A stretch of 45,019 nt of DNA from a virus, in IMG/VR virus record IMGVR_UViG_3300048687_000028, positions 1 to 45,019 of that record. One strand, written 5' to 3'. Every line of letters starts with the position of its first letter. The first letter of the stretch is position 1. Below the pieces are notes generated by a model. It made no database searches. It was given only the letters and a program-made list of their open reading frames with translations, and was not told the origin of the DNA. Below are positions 1 through 9,192 of this stretch, piece by piece. The translations under genes were made by a program, and so were the position numbers.

Positions 1-127
1 CCGCGGCGGCATCGGCGCAAAGCGCGTCGGCGCAAAGTCAAGCCGACGCAGCGGCAGCAGCTCAAGGTCAGGCGTCAGCGACGCAAGGTCTGTCGGCAGC
101 GTCGCAAGGTCTGGCGGCGGGAGGCCC
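1..127. repeat. Terminal direct repeat, left copy (circle closure)
   Basis: These 127 bases are identical to 44893-45019. The reading frame of the glycine-rich gene runs unbroken across the join, so the repeat means either a circular assembly with one k-mer of overlap or a circularly permuted genome. A length of exactly 127 is a common assembler k-mer, which favours the assembly explanation over a true terminal repeat. Confidence 0.95.
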
Positions 128-1094
128 GCTGGGCATCGGCCTCTCCGCCGGCCTCGGCCTCGGCGATCAGGACAGCGCCGCTGCAGCGGCCGCTGCCGGG
201 TTGCCGGGCGGCGGCGGCCTCCTGGGCTCGGGTTTGGGCGGTCTTGGGCTCGGCTTTGGCGGCCTCGGACCCACCGGCGACGTCACCGGCAGCAGTGTCG
301 CGGTTGATGCTGGCGCGGCCACCGCGGCCGGGCTGGCTTCGGCGGCAGGATTTAGCGGCTACGGCGGCATATCGAGCGCGGGCGGCCCTGCCGTCGCCGG
401 CTTCAGCACCGAAGGCGGCGGCCTCACCGGCCCTGGCGGCGGCCTGATGGGCGGCGGCGGACCGCAGGGCTTCGGCAACAGCGGCTTCAGCACCGGACCG
501 TCGGCGCAAAGCGCCCAGAGCGAGGCCGATCAATCGAGCGACAGCTCGGCGGCTACGTCCACCGGCTTGAGCGGACTGGGTGGCCTCGGCCTTGGTATCG
601 GGGCCGCAACGGAAGGCGTCGGCGGGCTCGGTCTCGGCGGGCTCGGCCTGGGCGGACCGACCGGCAGCTTCGAAGGCGGCGACGCATCCGCGGCATCCGC
701 GGCGGCTACGTCCGGTAACGCCGCGGGCATGGGCATCGGGCTTGGCATCGGGGCCGGCATGGGACTGGGCGGCGGGCTGGAAGGCGGTGGCGCCGTTACT
801 GGCGGCGGCCTGACCGGCGGCGGCCTGACCGGCGGCGGGCTTGAAGGCGGCGGTTCGGTCGATGTTGGCGGCGTCAGCACCGACACCGGCGGTATTGATA
901 CCGGCGGCGGCGGGCTCGGCGGCGACGCCGGCGGCGTCGGCGGCGCGGCAGTCGGCAGCGCCGGTGACACCGCGGGCGGACCCGGCTCAGGCGGGATTGG
1001 CGTCGGTGCGTCCGAAGGCGGTCCCGGCAGCGGCGACACGGCAGGCGGCCCAAGTGGCGACAGCGCCGGCGGCCCCGGTGCGGGCGACGAGTAG
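1..1094 (+). CDS. Glycine-rich low-complexity virion protein, 3' part (starts at 43920)
   Basis: This is the C-terminal half of the 688-aa protein that begins at 43920 on the far side of the join. The frame is open from base 3 and ends with TAG at 1092-1094. The segment begins with Ala/Ser/Gln repeats (SAQS, TQGLSAASQGL) and then becomes dominated by glycine in runs such as GGLGLGFGGLG and GGGLTGGGLTGGGLEGGG. Glycine-rich domains that stack into polyglycine-II bundles are known from some phage fibre-tip adhesins, which is one possible role. The alternative is simply disordered filler. A start at 201 would truncate the gene and is not supported by a ribosome site. Confidence 0.8.
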   Translation, partial: AAASAQSASAQSQADAAAAAQGQASATQGLSAASQGLAAGGPLGIGLSAGLGLGDQDSAAAAAAAGLPGGGGLLGSGLGGLGLGFGGLGPTGDVTGSSVAVDAGAATAAGLASAAGFSGYGGISSAGGPAVAGFSTEGGGLTGPGGGLMGGGGPQGFGNSGFSTGPSAQSAQSEADQSSDSSAATSTGLSGLGGLGLGIGAATEGVGGLGLGGLGLGGPTGSFEGGDASAASAAATSGNAAGMGIGLGIGAGMGLGGGLEGGGAVTGGGLTGGGLTGGGLEGGGSVDVGGVSTDTGGIDTGGGGLGGDAGGVGGAAVGSAGDTAGGPGSGGIGVGASEGGPGSGDTAGGPSGDSAGGPGAGDE

Positions 1095-1108
1095 CAGGGA
1101 GACGTGCG

Positions 1109-1477
1109 ATGTGCGGTCAGACAGGTTTTGGTGCCACGCCTGGCGCGGCGCAGCCCGGCATGTTCGGTGGCGCGGCGCCACCCGCCACGGCGGCCGGTGC
1201 GCTCGCACCGCAGCTGCAAGGGCGCGATCGCATCGCGCAAACTCTGATGCCACAGATGCAGCAGATGCCACAGACGCCGCAGATGCCGCAGACGACGCAG
1301 ATGCCGCCGACGCAGCAGCCGCAGATGCCGCTGGCGCAGCAGCTGCAGATGCAACGGCGCGCGCAGATGCAGCGTGGTATGCCGTCGATGGGTACGCCTG
1401 ACGACTTCGTGTCGCGCACGCCAGGGCCGCGGCCGTTCGATCCGACGACCTTCATGAACGCCTTTAGGAGACGATGA
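1109..1477 (+). CDS. Met/Gln/Pro-rich small virion protein
   Basis: 122 aa, ATG preceded by AGGGAG. The middle is a run of MPQ/TPQ units (roughly residues 46-80) that is probably disordered. Just before it lies GRDRIAQTLM (about residues 38-47), almost the same as GRDRITQALM in the next gene, so the two are probably diverged tandem paralogues. The C-terminus is FDPTTFMNAFRRR. No known domain is seen. The stop overlaps the next start (ATGA), indicating translational coupling. It sits between the glycine-rich protein and the GNAT-like protein in the late block, so a minor virion or assembly role is likely but unproven. Confidence 0.8.
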   Translation: MCGQTGFGATPGAAQPGMFGGAAPPATAAGALAPQLQGRDRIAQTLMPQMQQMPQTPQMPQTTQMPPTQQPQMPLAQQLQMQRRAQMQRGMPSMGTPDDFVSRTPGPRPFDPTTFMNAFRRR

Positions 1478-1812
1478 TGTATGAGCAAACCGCGTATGAC
1501 GGCGCCGGCGCCGGGCGCGATCGGATCACCCAGGCGCTGATGGGGGTACAGAACCCGCCACCAGTCGCCGAGATGCCGCAAATGCCGCCCCCGCCGATGC
1601 CAGGCGGAGCGCCGGGCGGCGGTCCTGGTGCCCCCGCCGGCGGCATGCCGGCCGCGGCGGCCGGGACGCCCGGAATGCCAGGGGCGCCCGGGATGGGACA
1701 GCCGATGATGCCGCAGCTCGGCTCCGCCGTGCCGCCTGGTATGCAGCCGGGCGGCATGCTGGCGCCGCAGCCGCCAGGTGCTGCACCGCAGCCGATGCCG
1801 CCGAGGTACTGA
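1474..1812 (+). CDS. Pro/Gly/Met-rich small virion protein
   Basis: 112 aa. The gene starts with a double ATG behind AGGAGACG and overlaps the preceding stop by four bases. After GRDRITQALM near residue 14 it becomes a PPPPMPGGAPGGGP-type tract to the end, with no predicted fold. The shared GRDRI-Q-LM motif with the preceding gene suggests duplication followed by divergence of the disordered tails. The function is unknown. A flexible virion-associated peptide is the simplest guess from composition and neighbours. Confidence 0.8.
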   Translation: MMYEQTAYDGAGAGRDRITQALMGVQNPPPVAEMPQMPPPPMPGGAPGGGPGAPAGGMPAAAAGTPGMPGAPGMGQPMMPQLGSAVPPGMQPGGMLAPQPPGAAPQPMPPRY

Positions 1813-1815
1813 TCA

Positions 1816-2316
1816 ATGCCGCTGCGCTACATCTACGAACAAGACGAGCTGGTCGCCGACTTCGTCGTGCGCTCCAAGCTTGCGTCCGGTGTGACCAAGC
1901 GCGCCGGCTTCGCCGACAAGAACCTGCGCGCGATCGGCATCGCCAATGCCGATAACGAGCTGATCGCCGGGCTGGTCTATTACAACTATAATCCCGAGGC
2001 CGGCACCATCGAACTGAGCATCGAGGCGCTGCCGAAGCAGCGCTGGCTCACCCCGACGACGCTGGCGGTGATGTTTCAGTATCCGTTCATGCAGTGCGGC
2101 TGTCAGATGCTGATCACCAAGACCTCGGCCAACAGCGAGCATGTGCTACGCATGTTGGCCGTGATGAATTTTCGGCTGATCTTGATCCCGCGACTGGGCG
2201 GGCGCACCGAAGACGGCGTGCTCGCATTGCTGACTTACGAGGACTGGCTCGAGAGCAAGTTCTGCAAGCGGTATCGCCACTATCTACCCGACGCCAAGGC
2301 AGGAAAGGCGGCATAA
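1816..2316 (+). CDS. GNAT-like acetyltransferase-fold virion-region protein
   Basis: 166 aa. The pattern of an early VVRSKLASG region, then AIGIANADNELIAGLVYYNYNPEAGTIELSIEA, then NSEHVLRMLAVMNFRLILIPR resembles the central strands and CoA-proximal part of GNAT acetyltransferases, with the ending LLTYEDWLESKF. Similar proteins are often encoded among podovirus internal-virion genes. The sequence does not show whether it still acetylates anything, and I cannot name a substrate. It is preceded by CGAGG and followed one base later by the next gene. The GNAT assignment is moderate. Its place in the late virion block is clear. Confidence 0.75.
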   Translation: MPLRYIYEQDELVADFVVRSKLASGVTKRAGFADKNLRAIGIANADNELIAGLVYYNYNPEAGTIELSIEALPKQRWLTPTTLAVMFQYPFMQCGCQMLITKTSANSEHVLRMLAVMNFRLILIPRLGGRTEDGVLALLTYEDWLESKFCKRYRHYLPDAKAGKAA

Positions 2317-2317
2317 C

Positions 2318-4078
2318 ATGGGCAGCTTTTGCACCAGCGATCCTCCGGCACCGCCCAACCCGGCACAAACCGCGGCAGCGCAGACCGGCACCAATGTCAG
2401 CACGGCGGTGGCCAATTCGCAGCTCAACCGCGTCAACCAGGTGACGCCGAGCGGCTCGCTCACCTATTCCAACACCGGCAACTATTCCTGGACCGACCCG
2501 TCGACCGGCGCGACCTATAACCTGCCGCTGCAGACCGCGACACAGACGCTCTCGCCGTCACAACAGAACATCTACAATCTCGGTCAGAACACCCAGACCA
2601 ATCTCGCCGGGCTCGCCGCCAATCAAAGCGGTATGCTGCAGAACCTGCTCGGCGTGCCGTTCGATCCTTCGCGCGGCGCCTTCGATGCGGTGAAGTATCT
2701 GCAGCAAAACCCCGACGTTTACGCCGCAGCAATGGCGGCCAACCGCCCGGCGGTGGCGGCGACGCCGGGCACGCCAGGCACGCCAGGCACGCCAGGCACG
2801 CCGGCCAGCACCGTGTTCGACCCGCAACTCTACCTGCAAGCCTATCCCGACGTGGCGGCGGCGGCGGCGCAATTCGGCATGACCCCGATCCAGGCCGCGT
2901 ATACGCACTATCAGCTGTACGGCCAGGCTGAGGGGCGCATGGGCGGCTTTGCGCCCGGCACACCGGGTACCGAAGGCACACCAGGTACGCCCGGCACGCC
3001 GGGCTCAGACGCGGTCAACGTCGACCCGCTCGCATTCGCGGCGCAGCACTACCGCCAGAGCGGCATGCTCGAGGGTCGCGCGCCGGGTGGCGCCACCGCG
3101 CCAACAGCAGGCGACCCTAATTCGCTGCAGGGTTTTGACGCCGACACCACCTACGGCGACCCGAACGATCGCCAGCTGCGCACGTTCGACGACGGCGACG
3201 GCATGGCGCTGCGCCAGCGCGCCGAGGATGCGCTGTTCCAGCGCATGGACCCGCAGCTGCAGCGCGACAAGGCGCAGCTCGAGGCGCGCCTGGCCGACCA
3301 GGGCATCAAGATCGGCTCACCGGCCTATCAAGCCGCAATGGACCAATTCGGCCGCCAGCTCACCGACACGCGATTGGGGATTACGGAAAAGGGCCTGGCC
3401 GAGCAGAAGGCGGCCTTCGAGCAGGCGCAAGGACGCGCCACGTTTTATAACGCGGCGCAACAGCAGGACTATACCCAGAGCGCGCTGCGCGGCCAGTTTA
3501 AGAACGCCGCGCAGGCGCAGAACATGGGCAACGCCGTGACGCGCATGAGCGCCGCTGACAAGGCGCGCGCCACCTGGCTCAACGAGCAGTACACTCAGCG
3601 CAACCAACCGATCAACGAAGTGACTGCGCTGATGTCCGGCTCGCAGGTGCAGCAGCCGAACTTCGTCAACGTCGCGAACGCCAACATTCCGACGACGGAT
3701 TACGCCGGCCTGGTGAACAATCGCTTCAGCCAGGACATGGCGAACTACCAGCAATCGTCGCAGAATTTTAATCAGATTATGGGGGGCATTTTCGGCGCGG
3801 TGGCAGGATTAACGCGATCTGACCGACGCGAGAAGGACGTCGGCGATCGGCTCGGCAGCGTGTTCGCCGCCGGACCTGACGGAGAAAAGCCGCTGCCGAT
3901 CTACGAATACAAATACAAGGATGACCCGACCTCGACCACGCATGTCGGGCCGATGGCGCAAGATGTCGAGAAAGTTGACCGCGGTGCGGTCAAGACGATC
4001 GCCGGCACCAAGTACATTGACCAGACGCGCATAGGCAGCATCCTGCGCGACAATAAGGGAGCACGCCGCCATGCCTGA
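2318..4078 (+). CDS. Virion protein with DPxxYL repeats and C-terminal S74-type chaperone domain
   Basis: 586 aa, with AGGAAAGG before the ATG. The N-terminus (MGSFCTSDPPAPPNPAQTAA, then NSQLNRVNQVTPSG) is of a type found in many podovirus minor virion proteins. Around residues 120-290 are repeats of the form FD..YLQ.YPDV..AA followed by HYQLYGQAEGR, separated by PGTPGT tracts coded by 9-base repeats. A long helical part follows (AEDALFQRMDPQLQRDKAQLEARLADQGI). The C-terminus from S501 has SDRREK, giving the Ser-x4-Lys spacing of intramolecular chaperone (peptidase S74) domains, then PIYEYKYKDD and VGPMAQDVEKV. This predicts self-cleavage before residue 501. It is probably an internal or tail-tip virion component. 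Confidence 0.8.
   Translation: MGSFCTSDPPAPPNPAQTAAAQTGTNVSTAVANSQLNRVNQVTPSGSLTYSNTGNYSWTDPSTGATYNLPLQTATQTLSPSQQNIYNLGQNTQTNLAGLAANQSGMLQNLLGVPFDPSRGAFDAVKYLQQNPDVYAAAMAANRPAVAATPGTPGTPGTPGTPASTVFDPQLYLQAYPDVAAAAAQFGMTPIQAAYTHYQLYGQAEGRMGGFAPGTPGTEGTPGTPGTPGSDAVNVDPLAFAAQHYRQSGMLEGRAPGGATAPTAGDPNSLQGFDADTTYGDPNDRQLRTFDDGDGMALRQRAEDALFQRMDPQLQRDKAQLEARLADQGIKIGSPAYQAAMDQFGRQLTDTRLGITEKGLAEQKAAFEQAQGRATFYNAAQQQDYTQSALRGQFKNAAQAQNMGNAVTRMSAADKARATWLNEQYTQRNQPINEVTALMSGSQVQQPNFVNVANANIPTTDYAGLVNNRFSQDMANYQQSSQNFNQIMGGIFGAVAGLTRSDRREKDVGDRLGSVFAAGPDGEKPLPIYEYKYKDDPTSTTHVGPMAQDVEKVDRGAVKTIAGTKYIDQTRIGSILRDNKGARRHA
2762..2801 (+). repeat. 9-bp tandem repeats coding GTP/TPG
   Basis: About four copies of a unit close to ACGCCAGGC lie here. 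A related set sits near 2957-3005 in the same gene, and together they encode PGTPGT linkers between the DPxxYL repeat units. Confidence 0.8.
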
Positions 4079-6068
4079 TGTATTACCCGCACAGAGCGGG
4101 ATCCTCGACCCGAGCAATCCGCTCGCATTCGCGTTCGGCGGCGGCAACAATGCCGGGCTGTCCTACCCCGAGCTGCAGCGCCGGCGCGCGATCGCGCAGG
4201 CGCTGGCCTCGCAGAAGCGCGGCTTCCCCAAGAACATCGGCGAGGGGCTGACCTCGCTCGGCGAGGCGGTCGGCGATCGCATGACCGATGCCCGCTTGGC
4301 CGCCGCAGAGCGCGGCTACGTCGGCGATCGCGCGACCCACCCGCTATTCCAGCAGCCTGGCGCACCCGCACCAGCGGCCGCCGCTGCGCCGCCAGGACCA
4401 CAGGCCGGTGCTGTCGACCCGATCCTGCAGCGGAGCAACATTGCGGCGCTGATAGCGCAAGGCGGGCCGGGGGTGCCGCAACCACACCCTACGCCGGCGG
4501 AGGGCGCAATCCCTCCGACGATGACCGCTACCTCGGCGCCGCCAACGCCAACGGCTGGTGGCCCGCCATCGGATGACGACGGGATGTGGGGCGCACGTTC
4601 GGCCGCAATTGGCGGCATTGAGACGGGCGGCGAGAAGGATCCCTACGCCACTGTCGGCAAGGCGCAGACCAAGTACGGCCGCGCGCTCGGTAAGTACGGC
4701 GTAATGACGGTCAACGTGGCGCCGTGGACGCAAGCCGCAACCGGCCAGGCGCTGACGCCGGAGCAGTTTCTCGCCAATCCACAGGCGCAGGACGCTGTGT
4801 TCCGACATCGCTTCGGGCAGTACGTCGCGCGCTTTGGCGAAGAGGGCGCGGCGCGTGCCTGGTTCGGCGGGGCGGGTAACGTCAACAAGCCACACCTGAC
4901 CGACGCCTACGAGAAGCTGTCGATCGGCGATTACGGCAAGGACTACCTGAAGCGCCTGCAGGGCGCGACGTCGACATCAGGCGCCAGTGGTGACGCCGGG
5001 GATCCTGGCGGCACGATGACCGACGAGGGCGACAACCCGCCGACGCCGACCACGATCCGACCCATCCCCGGTCCGGCCGACCTCCCGCCGGCAACACCGC
5101 GGCTGACCCCCGAGCAGCTGCAGCGTCAGCCCGGCTTTGACATTCCGTCAAGTCCGCCGCAGGCGCCGCGCAAGCAGGAGACGCTCACGCCGGAGGAGAG
5201 CCGCGGCTGGCAGATCCTCAACCACCCACGCTTCGCCGGCGACCCGCAGGCGACCGAAATCGCCAAGAACCTGATCAAGTTCGGCTCCGATCGGCGCGAG
5301 GCCGACTACAATCGCCAGGTCGAAGAGTACAAGCTGAAATACGGCACGCACGAGAAGGAGGCCATCCGGCGCGCCGAGGCCGAGAGCCCGCTGAAGCAGG
5401 CCGAGCTGCGCACCAAGCTAGGCGAAGAGGAGAAGCGCCAACGGCTCGGCGGCATCCCCGACGAAGAGTGGCAGAAGGGCCTGGCCGAGAGCCGCAAGAA
5501 CGTCGAAGGCGTACCGGCCTCCGCAATGGCGCTCAAGGCGGCGCGCGAAGATCTGATCCAGGGTAAGATGTTCACTGGCACCGACGCCGAGTTTCAGCTC
5601 GCCAAGGCCAAGGCCAAGGCGGCGCTGGGCTGGGATCCCGACCCGCGCATCCGGGCAACCGAGGCGTTCAAGGCCGAGGTCGCACCGATCGTCGCGGCGA
5701 TGCGCTCGGCCCTGGTCGGCAACCAAAACATCTCCGACGCGGACCGCAAGGCGGCCGAACGTGCCGCCGCCGGCGACATCACGCTCGACGCCGAGAGCAT
5801 CAAGCGCGTGTTCAATCTGGTCGAACGCATCAACACCGAGAAGGTGATCGCGCACAACAGGCAGCTGCGCACTTACGCCGGCAACGACGAGGCCGCGCAG
5901 CGCGGCACCTATGGTCGCTACGGCATCGATATGACCAAGGTGGTGCCCGGCTGGGCCGTCGATCGACTGCAGGAGAACAAGGACAACCCGCGGGCGCACA
6001 AGGACTTCGATGAGAAGTACCACTGGCCCGGACTGTCGAAGATTATACTGGACAGCCGGGAGGAGTAG
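4071..6068 (+). CDS. Virion-associated lytic transglycosylase-like protein
   Basis: 665 aa, starting inside the end of the preceding gene (8-base overlap) after AGGGAG. Residues about 175-297 match the lytic transglycosylase pattern: IGGIETGGEKDPYATVG with probable catalytic Glu184, then RALGKYGVMTVN, WTQAATGQALTPEQFLANP, QDAVFRHRFGQYVARFG and AARAWFGG. It probably cuts glycan strands of peptidoglycan during DNA entry, as an internal virion or tail-associated enzyme. The N-terminus carries RRRAIAQALA (residues 37-46), a motif shared with other virion proteins here, followed by an Ala/Pro linker. The C-terminal 300 residues are charged and helical (coiled-coil-like). No separate endolysin was recognised, so it could also contribute to lysis. 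Confidence 0.85.
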   Translation: MPDVLPAQSGILDPSNPLAFAFGGGNNAGLSYPELQRRRAIAQALASQKRGFPKNIGEGLTSLGEAVGDRMTDARLAAAERGYVGDRATHPLFQQPGAPAPAAAAAPPGPQAGAVDPILQRSNIAALIAQGGPGVPQPHPTPAEGAIPPTMTATSAPPTPTAGGPPSDDDGMWGARSAAIGGIETGGEKDPYATVGKAQTKYGRALGKYGVMTVNVAPWTQAATGQALTPEQFLANPQAQDAVFRHRFGQYVARFGEEGAARAWFGGAGNVNKPHLTDAYEKLSIGDYGKDYLKRLQGATSTSGASGDAGDPGGTMTDEGDNPPTPTTIRPIPGPADLPPATPRLTPEQLQRQPGFDIPSSPPQAPRKQETLTPEESRGWQILNHPRFAGDPQATEIAKNLIKFGSDRREADYNRQVEEYKLKYGTHEKEAIRRAEAESPLKQAELRTKLGEEEKRQRLGGIPDEEWQKGLAESRKNVEGVPASAMALKAAREDLIQGKMFTGTDAEFQLAKAKAKAALGWDPDPRIRATEAFKAEVAPIVAAMRSALVGNQNISDADRKAAERAAAGDITLDAESIKRVFNLVERINTEKVIAHNRQLRTYAGNDEAAQRGTYGRYGIDMTKVVPGWAVDRLQENKDNPRAHKDFDEKYHWPGLSKIILDSREE

Positions 6069-6071
6069 ATC

Positions 6072-7742
6072 ATGGCCGGCCGCAAAAATATGTTCGACGA
6101 CGAGCCGAGCGACGAGGAGCGCGGCGTCCCGCGCATCACGGTACGCCCGCAGCCGTCGTTCACACCGGCGCAGCGCAACATTACGCCGCCGCGCGGCAAC
6201 ATGTTCGACGCCGAGCCGGTGCCGCAGCCGAAGTCCGGCTTCAATGCGTTCTCGCCGCAGCAGTTCAACCGCCCGTTCGGCGAGCTGAAGCCGCGCAGCC
6301 TCGCGCCGTCTGAACAGGTGCAGTCGTGGGGGCAAGACGCGCTGATGGCAGCCGGTGCCAACCCCTACGTCGCCGGCAAGCTGTCGCGCGCTTACTCCGA
6401 CATCGGCCGCGCGTTCACGCCGATGGGCGCCATTCTGTCAGGCGCGGACATGCCCTACCACATCAACAAGGGCCAATACGGCGCCGCCGCGTTCGACGCG
6501 ATCGGCGCCATCCCCGGCGTCACCAGCGCGCGACGCGCCATTCCCGAGGGGCGCATGGGCTCCTCGCCGATGCCGACGGTACGCACCGCCGAAACGCCGG
6601 TCATCAATACTGCCGACTATGCGCGGCGCGCCCAAGAGGGCGGCCCGGCGGCACAGCGTCGCGCAGCCTACGAGGCGAGCCAGCCGAACATGCTGCCGGC
6701 CGTGCTGCCGCAGGGCCTGGAGAACTCGGCACGGGCCGCCTACCGCTTCTCCGAGCGCTCGCCGCTCGAGTATCACCCTGACGCGGTGGCGAACTACGTC
6801 GACCGCGCGCGCGCCTACCTGCAGAGCCCCTATCATGGCCAGGGTACGTTCAGCCCGGAGAAGGCGGCCGAGGCCTTCGCCACCCTGGAGCGGGCTGCGC
6901 AGGCCTTCCCGCGCGGCGGCAACCGCCCAGTGACCGCGAGCGACTTCGACACCTTGCGCCAGCAGCTCCAGGGCCTGCCCGGTCCGAGCGGGCCGGCCGG
7001 CCACCAGGCGGTCAACGTGCTCGATACTTTCATGCTGCGCCCGCCGCAAGGCATGCTCACCCGCGGCACACCGCAAGACATTGCTGCGCTGGAGAACGCC
7101 CTAATGCAAGCGCGCGGCGACTGGCGCGCGGCCAAGACCAGCGAGGGCGTCGCGGACGCCGTCGACTATGCGCTGATCAAGGCCGGGCGCGCCAACTCCG
7201 GGCAGAACCCCGGCAACACGACGCGCCAGGAGCTGTCCAAGTTCGTCTCCTCGCCGAGCGGCGAGAACCGCTTAATCGGCGCCACCGACGCCGAGCGTGC
7301 TGCCATCACCGACGCCGTGATGGGTGATCGCACCACCAATCTGCTGCGCTCCGGCAGCACGCTGTTCGGCGGCGGCGGTGGCCTGCAGCGCGGCCTGGCC
7401 GGCGCCGGCGGCGCCGGGACCGGCGCCTACCTCGCCTCGCATTTCGGGCTCGACCCGTGGACCTCGATGGCGGTGACTGGCACCGGCGCGGTGGCCGCAC
7501 CGCTGGCTGGCGCGTTGATGCGCTCCGGCGCCAATGCGCGCACGATCCGCGCCGGCGAGGAGGTCGCCGGCGACATCGCACGTAACTCGCCACTGTTCCG
7601 AGCGCGCGAAGCAGTGTCGCCGCCGGTGGCCGACCCGACCGTCGGGATGCGCGATCGAATGACCATGATGATGATGCCGGCCTTCCACGATAAGGGTATC
7701 GACCTGTGGAACGAGGACCAAGTCCCGTTCGCCAACCGCTGA
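6072..7742 (+). CDS. Putative internal virion (ejection) protein
   Basis: 556 aa, strong GGAGGAG site before the ATG. The N-terminus has two copies of a short NMFD-D/A-EP motif (residues about 6-12 and 43-49). The middle is Ala-rich and helical. Near residues 433-480 lies a Gly/Ala-rich hydrophobic stretch (GAGGAGTGAYLASHFGLDPW, then AVTGTGAVAAPLAGALM) that could insert into membrane. No enzyme motif is visible. It sits between the virion transglycosylase and a tail fibre, as podovirus ejection proteins often do. The functional call rests on context and composition. Confidence 0.75.
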   Translation: MAGRKNMFDDEPSDEERGVPRITVRPQPSFTPAQRNITPPRGNMFDAEPVPQPKSGFNAFSPQQFNRPFGELKPRSLAPSEQVQSWGQDALMAAGANPYVAGKLSRAYSDIGRAFTPMGAILSGADMPYHINKGQYGAAAFDAIGAIPGVTSARRAIPEGRMGSSPMPTVRTAETPVINTADYARRAQEGGPAAQRRAAYEASQPNMLPAVLPQGLENSARAAYRFSERSPLEYHPDAVANYVDRARAYLQSPYHGQGTFSPEKAAEAFATLERAAQAFPRGGNRPVTASDFDTLRQQLQGLPGPSGPAGHQAVNVLDTFMLRPPQGMLTRGTPQDIAALENALMQARGDWRAAKTSEGVADAVDYALIKAGRANSGQNPGNTTRQELSKFVSSPSGENRLIGATDAERAAITDAVMGDRTTNLLRSGSTLFGGGGGLQRGLAGAGGAGTGAYLASHFGLDPWTSMAVTGTGAVAAPLAGALMRSGANARTIRAGEEVAGDIARNSPLFRAREAVSPPVADPTVGMRDRMTMMMMPAFHDKGIDLWNEDQVPFANR

Positions 7743-7749
7743 GGACACC

Positions 7750-9192
7750 ATGCCGCGCGACGGATCAGGCATCTACACCCGCCCGCCAGGCACCAATGGC
7801 GTGCCGGACACGACGATCGAGTCCTCGAAGTATAACGGCTTCGTCGCCGACATCGAAACCGATGCGAATACGCCGCGCCCGATCGTAGCCGGCGGCACCG
7901 GTGCGAGCAGTGCCGCGCAGGCGCGCGCCAATCTCGGCGTCACCTCCGGCGCCGCCCAAGTCACCAACTACGACAGCCACGTATTTGAGACTGGCTCGTT
8001 CTGGTCGTCGCCGACCGCGACCGCGGCGCCGGTCGCGTCCAACATCAGCGGCACCGCGGTCGTGCTCAACGCCGACCCGAACTACATCACGCTCGACGCG
8101 CTCGACAACGCGACCGGGCTGTTCTGGACCAGGCGCAAGACTGGCGGCGTCTGGAGCGCGTGGGTCAAGCAGGACGCCAGCGACAAGCTGGCTCTGACAG
8201 GTGGCACCTTGACCGGCCCGCTGACCGTGCAGGGCGACATCACGACCTGGCGACCAGGCGCACCGAACACGGGCGCGCTGTTCTTCACCAACGGCGCGGG
8301 CGGCGCCAAATATCTGTACTTCGATGGCACGACCTTCCAGCTTGCGGGCGGCGGCCTGACTGCAGCGGCCTTCAACGGTCCTCTCAATGGCAACGCCACG
8401 ACAGCGAGCAATGCGTCCAACGCATACGCATGCAGCGGCAATTCCAACACGGCCAACTACGCCGCCAACTCAGGCGCCTGCAGTGGCAACGCGGCGACCG
8501 CGACGACAGCAGCGAGCTGCAGCGGCAACGCGGCGAGCGCTAACTACGCCACGACGGCGGGCAATATCGCCGGCGGCGGCAGCGTGACTGTCGGCGACAG
8601 CGGTGCCATCGAGGGGCCGTGGTACATCGACATGAAGGCGCCGGGTCACGCCGGCCATGATTTCTGCGCGCGGCTGATGGTCAACGGCGATCACACGTTC
8701 GACGTCACGACATCGAAACTTTATTCGAGCGGCGTGATCGAGAGCGCGATGGGCTACAAGACCGGCCCAGGCGGCAACGGCGGCTGGGAGACGTTCTCGT
8801 TCCGGGTGGACCCGCCCGCGGGCGGCTTCCTGCTCTACGTCACCGGCTCACTTGTCGGGCCGGTGTCGGTGTCGATTTCCGACTATCGCATCAAGAAAAA
8901 AGTCGCGCCGCTCGACAGCATGTGGGACCGCGTGAAGGCGCTCAAGCCGATCGCCTACATGCACAAGCAGCCGGATAACATGGCACCCAATGCGTTGATT
9001 GTTGATGACGGCGTCGAGCGGTGGGGCTTTGCCGCGCACGAGCTGCAGAAGACGTTGACCAAGAGCGCCGCGAGCGGCGCGAAGGATGGCGAGCATCTGC
9101 AATCACCCGAGCCGTGGACCGTGATCGCCGCGCTGACCAAGTCACTGCAGGAGGCAATGGGCCGCATCGAGGCGCTCGAGGCAGCGAGATGA
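7750..9192 (+). CDS. Tail fibre protein with S74 intramolecular chaperone
   Basis: 480 aa. The N-terminus (residues about 40-70, PIVAGGTGASSAAQARANLG) is a fibre motif seen in many phage fibres, followed by a beta-rich shaft with GGTLTGPLTVQGDI and SG-N-A-T/A repeats around residues 215-280. The C-terminal 104 residues start with SDYRIKK at S377, giving the Ser-x4-Lys dyad of the S74 chaperone, followed by MWDRVKALKPIAY and RWGFAAHELQ and a final helix. After trimerisation this domain is expected to cleave itself off. The domain is clearly related to that of the fibre at 39778-42216, so the phage has two fibres with duplicated chaperones. It is coupled to the next gene by an ATGA overlap. Confidence 0.88.
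   Translation: MPRDGSGIYTRPPGTNGVPDTTIESSKYNGFVADIETDANTPRPIVAGGTGASSAAQARANLGVTSGAAQVTNYDSHVFETGSFWSSPTATAAPVASNISGTAVVLNADPNYITLDALDNATGLFWTRRKTGGVWSAWVKQDASDKLALTGGTLTGPLTVQGDITTWRPGAPNTGALFFTNGAGGAKYLYFDGTTFQLAGGGLTAAAFNGPLNGNATTASNASNAYACSGNSNTANYAANSGACSGNAATATTAASCSGNAASANYATTAGNIAGGGSVTVGDSGAIEGPWYIDMKAPGHAGHDFCARLMVNGDHTFDVTTSKLYSSGVIESAMGYKTGPGGNGGWETFSFRVDPPAGGFLLYVTGSLVGPVSVSISDYRIKKKVAPLDSMWDRVKALKPIAYMHKQPDNMAPNALIVDDGVERWGFAAHELQKTLTKSAASGAKDGEHLQSPEPWTVIAALTKSLQEAMGRIEALEAAR

Noticed and set aside
201-1094. Separate gene starting at 201
   Set aside because: The frame is open upstream and, across the circle join, continues to a well-placed ATG at 43920 with an AGGAG site.
530-1354. 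274-aa minus-strand Pro-rich frame
   Set aside because: Antisense of the glycine-codon repeats; polyproline arises automatically from reading GGC repeats on the other strand.
2957-3005. Second block of 9-bp repeats as a CRISPR-like or attachment array
   Set aside because: The units are in frame, encode PGTPGT linkers and have no spacers.
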